The position numbers were made by a program, and so were the translations under genes. The notes beneath the pieces were generated by a model. It saw only the letters and a list, made by a program, of their open reading frames with translations, was not told the DNA's origin and ran no database searches. 20,523 nucleotides of DNA, taken from the IMG/VR virus record IMGVR_UViG_3300030107_006195, positions 1-20,523 of that record. One strand, given 5' to 3'. Source of the stretch: a virus. Below are positions 16,495 through 20,523 of this stretch, piece by piece; the stretch's first letter is position 1, and each line of letters opens with the position of its first letter.

Positions 16495-17561
16495 AGATAG
16501 CAATAGTAGGAGCTGGCAATGCTGGATGTGTAACTGCTTTACATTATCACAAGTATCTTGAGATTGATAATGAGATTGTTATATACCATAACCCTGATGA
16601 ACATCCAATAGAAAGAGTTGGTCAGGGAACACTTTTTTCTATTACAGATTTAATATCTTCTACATTAGGTATTAATTGGTATGATAATCCTATTGATGCC
16701 ACATTTAAAACAGGTATATTATATGAGGGATGGGGTAAGAAAAAGGATATATTATTTCATCCTTTTCCTCTACCTGATATGTCAATACATTTTGTTCCAC
16801 AGAAGTTATCAAAGGCAGTATTAGAATCAGGATATTTTAAAGTCATTGAAAAGACTATAACTGATCCTGAAAAAGAAATAGATGCTGATGTCATATTTGA
16901 CTGTAGAGGTAGGCACAATAGAGATAAGAGTAACTATGATACATTGATTGATCCTTTAAACTCTGTGTTATTATATAAGAAACAAGGCAGAGATCCCGAT
17001 CTAATCTATACCCGATCTGTTGCAACACCTAATGGATGGACATTTGTTATTCCCAACAAGGATAGTATATCTTATGGTTATCTCTATAATAATACTATAA
17101 CCTCAAAGGAAGATGCCAGAAAGGATTTCTTAGATAGATTTGATTTACCTGAAGTAGATGGTGAACTAACCTTTGAGAATTATATGGCAAAGAATATGTT
17201 TGCAGGTGAGAGAACCATTCTACAAGGTAATATGTATGGATTCTTAGAACCATTGGAGGCAACGTCATTAGGATTCTATAGAATTATTTGTAAGCAGGCT
17301 TGGGATGCTATATTTCATATTAAATCATTAGATGAATGTAATACTGAGGTTAGAAGGGTAATGAAAGAATTGGAGAATGTAACACTGTGGCATTATCAAT
17401 ATGGTTCTAAGTATGATACTCCATTCTGGGAGTATGCTAAATCACTTCCATTTAAACCTGATAAAAGGTTTGATATGATGATAGATAATCCTGAGTCTAC
17501 TGAAATGTATGGTCAATGGGAAGGGTGGAATTTTAAAAATTGGAAGGAGGGCATGGAATGA
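16491..17561 (+). CDS. Flavin-dependent tryptophan-halogenase-like enzyme (356 aa)
   Basis: The N-terminus has the FAD Rossmann motif GAGNAG (7-12), after a strand MKIAIV. ATFKTGILYEGW (70-81) matches the segment that carries the catalytic Lys of FADH2-dependent halogenases (here K73). NGWTFVIP (181-188) followed by SYGYLYN stands for the W-x-W-x-I-P block, but with only one Trp. GFLEPLEATSLG (250-261) matches the chloride-binding 'EPLESTG' loop of PrnA-type enzymes. At 356 aa it is shorter than bacterial halogenases (about 510-540), so it is a compact version. It could halogenate an indole or another aromatic substrate, or act as a monooxygenase. It would need a flavin reductase from the host. 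It lies between a methyltransferase and a protease-like gene with ATGA overlaps. Confidence 0.85.
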   Translation: MKIAIVGAGNAGCVTALHYHKYLEIDNEIVIYHNPDEHPIERVGQGTLFSITDLISSTLGINWYDNPIDATFKTGILYEGWGKKKDILFHPFPLPDMSIHFVPQKLSKAVLESGYFKVIEKTITDPEKEIDADVIFDCRGRHNRDKSNYDTLIDPLNSVLLYKKQGRDPDLIYTRSVATPNGWTFVIPNKDSISYGYLYNNTITSKEDARKDFLDRFDLPEVDGELTFENYMAKNMFAGERTILQGNMYGFLEPLEATSLGFYRIICKQAWDAIFHIKSLDECNTEVRRVMKELENVTLWHYQYGSKYDTPFWEYAKSLPFKPDKRFDMMIDNPESTEMYGQWEGWNFKNWKEGME

Positions 17562-18034
17562 AAACAGTTAAGAGGCATAGGTATAAAGGTAAAGAGATAT
17601 TCCAGACAAGAATACTGGAGTTTGAACCTTATAAGTTTAGTTCAGTAAATATGTGTCTGGTAATTGGATTGATACAAAAGAATCTAACACCTGACTTACT
17701 GAAGCGTAAGAAGTTAATGTTCAGGGATGAGACTAACAAGTATTATGGTCATTGTTATCATGCTACACAGGCATTATATTATTTGATGGATACTGACAAG
17801 TTGGTTTCCATGAGTGGTGAAGATTATAGAGGTGAGAAGCACTGGTGGTTACAGAATGATGATAACATATATGATTGTACTGCGGAGCAATACTTGACAG
17901 TTGGTAAACTGCCACCCTACCATGTGGGTAAGAAGTCTAAGTGGTATGGATGGCAGCAAAGACCACAACAAGTATCATTGGATTTAATGGTCAAGGTATT
18001 GGGTGATAGAGTGGGCCTTGACAAGAATTATTAA
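17558..18034 (+). CDS. Unknown protein with papain/transglutaminase-like Cys-His-Asp layout (158 aa)
   Basis: The ATG at 17558 overlaps the halogenase stop and is preceded by GGAGGG at 17546-17551, a strong ribosome binding site, so it is preferred over the TTG at 17540. The order of residues is YGHCYHATQALYYLM (C66), then EKHWWLQNDDNIYDCTAEQY (H95, D106). A Cys at the head of a helix, a His in a Trp-rich strand, and an Asp in the next strand are what cysteine proteases and transglutaminase-like enzymes show. This is a structural analogy, not a family match. The C-terminus is basic (KKSKWYGWQQRPQQ). The end of the gene carries the -35 box of the next promoter. Confidence 0.65.
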   Translation: MKTVKRHRYKGKEIFQTRILEFEPYKFSSVNMCLVIGLIQKNLTPDLLKRKKLMFRDETNKYYGHCYHATQALYYLMDTDKLVSMSGEDYRGEKHWWLQNDDNIYDCTAEQYLTVGKLPPYHVGKKSKWYGWQQRPQQVSLDLMVKVLGDRVGLDKNY

Positions 18035-18046
18035 ATGATATATACT
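18018..18046 (+). promoter_or_regulatory. Sigma70-type promoter TTGACA-17-TATACT
   Basis: TTGACA (18018-18023), a 17-base spacer and TATACT (18041-18046) overlap the 3' end of the preceding gene. Transcription would start near 18053, leaving a leader of about 93 bases before the ATG at 18146. Confidence 0.65.
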
Positions 18047-18087
18047 TTATACATAATAACGTCGCAATCATTCTTGGATAATCAATC

Positions 18088-18150
18088 TTAAAACATTGAC
18101 TCCATAAAGAAAGAGAACGATGTAAAATTCATTCAATTTAAAACAATGAC
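18088..18150 (+). repeat. Direct repeat TTAAAACA(T/A)TGAC flanking the next start codon
   Basis: TTAAAACATTGAC at 18088-18100 recurs as TTAAAACAATGAC at 18138-18150, 50 bases apart and with one difference. The second copy contains the ATG of the ParB-like gene. It could be a binding site for autoregulation, or chance in A/T-rich DNA. Confidence 0.45.
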
Positions 18151-19393
18151 GAATAACTTAATTGAGGTTAAAGACCTCAAAGGTAAATTAGTTGCTAGAA
18201 AAGAACGTCAACTAATAAACTTGTTGCAAGAAGCAGAGAAAAGAGTTCAGTATGATTCTGACTACTATGCAACAAAAGGCAAGAACAGATCTAATTGGTT
18301 AAACATCACGCAATATAGGATCTGGGGAATTGCGAAAAATACTCTAACAGGCGAGAAGCAAGAATTTCCATTAATACCAGTATTCACTGACATTGAGAGT
18401 AGACTAAGCACAAAAAGATCAACACCATGCCTTATCTCTTTGTGGAATGTATTTGGCGATGCTTCATACAATAGATCTGAAGAAATCAATTGGTCACAGA
18501 TTGATGAGAATATTAGATACAGCGAGGGTTTCGATATTAGTGCAGCAGCATACATTGAGGTTCTATATGACCCTAAAACCGATAGATTTATCGTTACAAA
18601 AGGTCAGCATAGAGTAATCATGTTATGGTTATGTTGTGGTGATGATGCTCTCATTTCAGCAAACGTCAAGTTACTTGATGATGATTACACAGAAGAGGAG
18701 CATATTACTTCTGAGTCAAAAGATCATTATGTAGATGCACAAAAAGTTGCAAGACAAAAAGCACACCAAAAAGGTCTATCTGCATACGTTAGTGGTGATA
18801 AGGATGACATTAAATACACTAACTTCATACTATCACATGGTATTGGAGTCAAGGGTAAGATGCACTTATTCCCCCAATGCTCAGAGTTTAAACGGGTATG
18901 TGAGACTCCATGGGCAGTTCAAGCATCTCAAGATATTTCCCCAGAGAATACTTCCAGAGCATTACACTTACTAAATCAATACTTACCCTCTAAAGATAAA
19001 ACTATTGGAGGTAAGTCAATTAAGTGTGTTACACAGTATCTTACCATGTTTAATGACAAGATCATTAAAACAGTAGAGAAAAACCAACCTAAGTGGGATA
19101 CCACAGAAGACTTTGTAGAAGATGTATTTACATATATCTTTAAAAAACGTAATGTTCCCTCAAGCAAGTGGTTAAAAGGATCACAAGTCTTACGTGGAGA
19201 GAATATAACTCTACCATTAGCAAGATTAGTTAACTACACTAACGAGTTTTGTGCAGAGGCAAGAATAAAACTACCTGATGGTAGAAAATTTGATGATGGA
19301 GACTGGTGTTCAACTTCAGAAGACATTTGGACAACCTTCTTGAAAGATACTCCAAAAGAGTTACATTTGTCAATTAACTCTTTGATTGCATGA
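18146..19393 (+). CDS. Protein with ParB/sulfiredoxin-like GQHR motif (415 aa)
   Basis: Residues 135-180 read YIEVLYDPKTDRFIVTKG, then QHRVIMLWLCCG, then a strand NVKLLDDD. This is the arrangement of the ParB/Srx fold, in which the 'GxHR' loop (G153, H155, R156) binds a nucleotide. The N-terminal 90 residues hold a 'WLNITQYRIW' segment, and the C-terminal 230 residues are mainly helical and might bind DNA. The rest is not recognisable. The phage protein probably acts in DNA binding or processing; ParB-like nucleases are known in phages, but nuclease activity is not shown. It has its own sigma70-type promoter and is closed by a terminator, so it is a one-gene unit. No Shine-Dalgarno sequence is seen before the ATG. 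Confidence 0.6.
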   Translation: MTNNLIEVKDLKGKLVARKERQLINLLQEAEKRVQYDSDYYATKGKNRSNWLNITQYRIWGIAKNTLTGEKQEFPLIPVFTDIESRLSTKRSTPCLISLWNVFGDASYNRSEEINWSQIDENIRYSEGFDISAAAYIEVLYDPKTDRFIVTKGQHRVIMLWLCCGDDALISANVKLLDDDYTEEEHITSESKDHYVDAQKVARQKAHQKGLSAYVSGDKDDIKYTNFILSHGIGVKGKMHLFPQCSEFKRVCETPWAVQASQDISPENTSRALHLLNQYLPSKDKTIGGKSIKCVTQYLTMFNDKIIKTVEKNQPKWDTTEDFVEDVFTYIFKKRNVPSSKWLKGSQVLRGENITLPLARLVNYTNEFCAEARIKLPDGRKFDDGDWCSTSEDIWTTFLKDTPKELHLSINSLIA

Positions 19394-19419
19394 CAATACA
19401 GTTGAATAAGTGTCACAAG

Positions 19420-19443
19420 AGGGGTCGTTAAGATCCCTTTTTT
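19420..19443 (+). terminator. Rho-independent terminator after the ParB-like gene
   Basis: AGGGGTC (19420-19426) pairs with GATCCCT (19432-19438), seven pairs with one G·T, around the loop GTTAA. T-run at 19438-19443. It lies 27 bases after the stop codon. Confidence 0.75.
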
Positions 19444-19447
19444 ATTA

Positions 19448-19453
19448 TATAAT
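19448..19453 (+). promoter_or_regulatory. -10 promoter element TATAAT directly after the terminator
   Basis: TATAAT starts four bases after the T-run, the same distance as in the unit at 13379-13411, and shares the wider pattern TTTTTTATNNTATAATAT with it. No -35 match is seen. Transcription would start near 19460, about 19 bases before the ATG at 19479. Confidence 0.55.
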
Positions 19454-19478
19454 ATGAACATACCAAACGAGGAATCTC

Positions 19479-19619
19479 ATGCGTTGCGAAGTCAAACTCT
19501 ATGTTGCGGGTCAAGTCTTCTATGAAGAGGTCAATGCTCGTAACTATGATGATGCAAGACAAACTGCACTTGCCAGAAACCCAACTGCTACTGTTATAGC
19601 CGTTAATGCGAAATTCTAA
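19479..19619 (+). CDS. Small conserved-looking phage protein (46 aa)
   Basis: ATG at 19479 (MRCEVKLYVAGQVFYEEVNA) to TAA at 19617-19619. GAGGA at 19468-19472 gives a good ribosome binding site six bases before the ATG. The layout is strand (EVKLYVAGQVFYEEV), helix (ARNYDDARQTALARN), strand (ATVIAVNAKF), a compact alpha/beta fold that I associate with small cyanophage proteins, though I can give no function. Codon use is richer in G/C than in the fibre genes, as in the helicase. The stop lies inside the start region of the next gene, so the genes are translated together. Confidence 0.75.
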   Translation: MRCEVKLYVAGQVFYEEVNARNYDDARQTALARNPTATVIAVNAKF

Positions 19620-19809
19620 CTATCAAACATTCTATAAGGATGCCATCCAAAAGAAACAGGGTTATGTGACTAAGGATGGCACATGGGCTGCTATACCCAT
19701 CATGGGCAGTAAGAAACTTGCTATTATTCATAATGGTGAACGTGTTCATACTGCCCGAAACTTTGACTTTGCCCGATCATACATACTAAAGGAATCTAGG
19801 AAGAAATGA
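19606..19809 (+). CDS. Small basic hypothetical protein (67 aa)
   Basis: The ATG at 19606 lies 14 bases inside the preceding gene and reads another frame; the end overlaps the next ATG. The product (MRNSNYQTFYKDAIQKKQGY..., ending YILKESRKK) is basic, with many Lys and Arg, and has a central strand pattern WAAIPIMGSKKLAIIHNGERVH. It might contact nucleic acid because of its charge, but no motif supports this. Family not recognised. It belongs to the four-gene unit behind the promoter at 19448. Confidence 0.68.
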   Translation: MRNSNYQTFYKDAIQKKQGYVTKDGTWAAIPIMGSKKLAIIHNGERVHTARNFDFARSYILKESRKK

Positions 19810-20111
19810 GTGAAACTAAACAAGAGAAATGGGATCGTGGTAAGACTCTTATGCTGGAGTCTTTACATAAACCTGATGATAGATTGAGGGGCTGTGCCCA
19901 CAATCAAGAATGTTATCATGAGCTCATGGAGATAAGAGATCAGGTGATTGACATAGTAAGAGCAATGCCTAATCCTCATACTCCACCATTAGTATCAGGT
20001 CAAAAGAATAACTTTGAAGTTCCTACTGTTACCACACCAAATGGAGAGATTAGTGAAACTCTAATGAGTGGAGCATTGGGTGATTATTATGCAGACAAGA
20101 GAGAGTATTAA
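19806..20111 (+). CDS. Hypothetical protein (101 aa)
   Basis: The ATGA overlap with the preceding stop fixes the start at 19806. An N-terminal helical region (residues 1-55) has Glu/Lys pairs and CAHNQECYHELMEIRDQV, with two Cys and two His in a short span (C30, H32, C36, H38). A proline-rich linker and a Thr-rich segment (PNPHTPPLVSG, VPTVTTPNGE) and a short acidic end follow. The Cys/His cluster could bind a metal, but spacing is not that of a known zinc finger. No family recognised. The stop overlaps the next ATG as TAATG. Confidence 0.68.
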   Translation: MSETKQEKWDRGKTLMLESLHKPDDRLRGCAHNQECYHELMEIRDQVIDIVRAMPNPHTPPLVSGQKNNFEVPTVTTPNGEISETLMSGALGDYYADKREY

Positions 20112-20305
20112 TGACTGAAGAGGAATTAGAGGAACAGAGATGTATAGATGATGATTATCTTGTAATCAATCATTATTACAGAGCTAAAAGGTTACATCCT
20201 GATATACCATTCTACTTACAAGATGAAAATGGTCAAACATTTGAGTTTAAGTGGGATCTTATTTATCAATATATTGGGAAATTGAGTGACCATAAGATAT
20301 ACTAA
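20111..20305 (+). CDS. Small acidic hypothetical protein (64 aa)
   Basis: The start overlaps the preceding stop (TAATG). The product begins with an acidic helix (MTEEELEEQRCIDDDY), then INHYYRAKRLHPDIPFYLQD, then an amphipathic end FEFKWDLIYQYIGKLSDH. It is rich in aromatic residues for its size. No family recognised. It is the last gene of the small-gene unit; downstream come an inverted repeat and a late-promoter box. Confidence 0.68.
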   Translation: MTEEELEEQRCIDDDYLVINHYYRAKRLHPDIPFYLQDENGQTFEFKWDLIYQYIGKLSDHKIY

Positions 20306-20323
20306 TAGGCATAAATTTTTGTT

Positions 20324-20353
20324 AAATTGTATCAGGGAATACAGACACAATTT
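20324..20353 (+). repeat. Inverted repeat in the gap before the last gene
   Basis: AAATTGTATC (20324-20333) and GACACAATTT (20344-20353) are inverted copies with one mismatch, separated by ten bases. There is no T-run after the second arm, so a classical terminator is not supported. It could be a weak hairpin ending the small-gene unit or a protein-binding site. Apart from this, the late box and a ribosome binding site, the gap 20306-20427 shows nothing. Confidence 0.5.
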
Positions 20354-20354
20354 G

Positions 20355-20362
20355 CATAAATA
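20355..20362 (+). promoter_or_regulatory. Late-promoter box CATAAATA
   Basis: The same box as at 2774, 73 bases before the ATG of the last gene. It marks a return from early/middle genes to a late gene. Confidence 0.5.
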
Positions 20363-20427
20363 ATGATAGAATTAGGGATAACAAGATGATCTGAATCTCT
20401 TGGTTATTGTAGTTCATTCGAGGCAAT

Positions 20428-20523
20428 TATGCACAACTTAATTTCATTTAATCAACTAGCTGGATCAAAACATATGGAATATGCAGATTCACAAGATGAT
20501 TTACTCACAGAATACTACGAGTG
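20428..20523 (+). CDS. 5' part of a gene running out of the window
   Basis: ATG at 20428 with CGAGG at 20418-20422 as ribosome binding site. The 32 visible codons read MHNLISFNQLAGSKHMEYAD and then a stretch rich in Asp and Glu, and remain open to the window end. A late-promoter box lies upstream, so a virion or assembly protein is plausible. Too short to assign. Confidence 0.55.

Overview
The window looks like part of the genome of a T4-like marine myovirus, most probably a cyanophage of Prochlorococcus or Synechococcus; a pelagiphage is the main alternative. The evidence is a low-GC sequence with every convincing gene on the + strand, many ATGA or TAATG gene junctions, NATAAATA boxes resembling T4-type late promoters, very large virion-fibre genes ending in an S74 chaperone domain, several 2-oxoglutarate/Fe(II) oxygenases, and a tryptophan-halogenase-like flavoprotein. 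No photosynthesis gene, tRNA, integrase or CRISPR is visible. Family names come from motifs read by eye; no database search was run.

Positions 1-12137 are a structural block. They hold the 3' end of a fibre gene, a small fibre-type protein, a seven-bladed beta-propeller, three small unknown genes, a 1815-aa fibre with a C-terminal self-cleaving S74 domain, a 677-aa fibre with VGIGTT-type repeats, and a glycine-rich, partly collagen-like protein that may be the receptor-binding adhesin. Late-promoter-like boxes lie on or just after stop codons at 2774, 3028 and 8989. A strong sigma70-type promoter with a 14-bp palindrome in its spacer lies at 2800-2828.

Positions 12171-13299 hold two 2OG-Fe(II) oxygenases directly after the adhesin-like gene. 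A terminator followed at once by an extended -10 promoter (13379-13411) then opens a tight run: SF2 helicase, third oxygenase, small membrane protein, 77-aa unknown, beta-class DNA methyltransferase, flavin halogenase-like enzyme, and a protein with a Cys/His/Asp layout like papain or transglutaminase folds. These genes overlap or nearly touch, which suggests one transcript.

A separate TTGACA-17-TATACT promoter (18018-18046) precedes a 415-aa protein with a ParB-like GQHR motif. After it, a second terminator/promoter unit with the same geometry as the first drives four small genes. The window ends in a new gene behind another late-promoter box. The boundaries suggest alternating late (virion) and early/middle (nucleic-acid and modification enzyme) modules.
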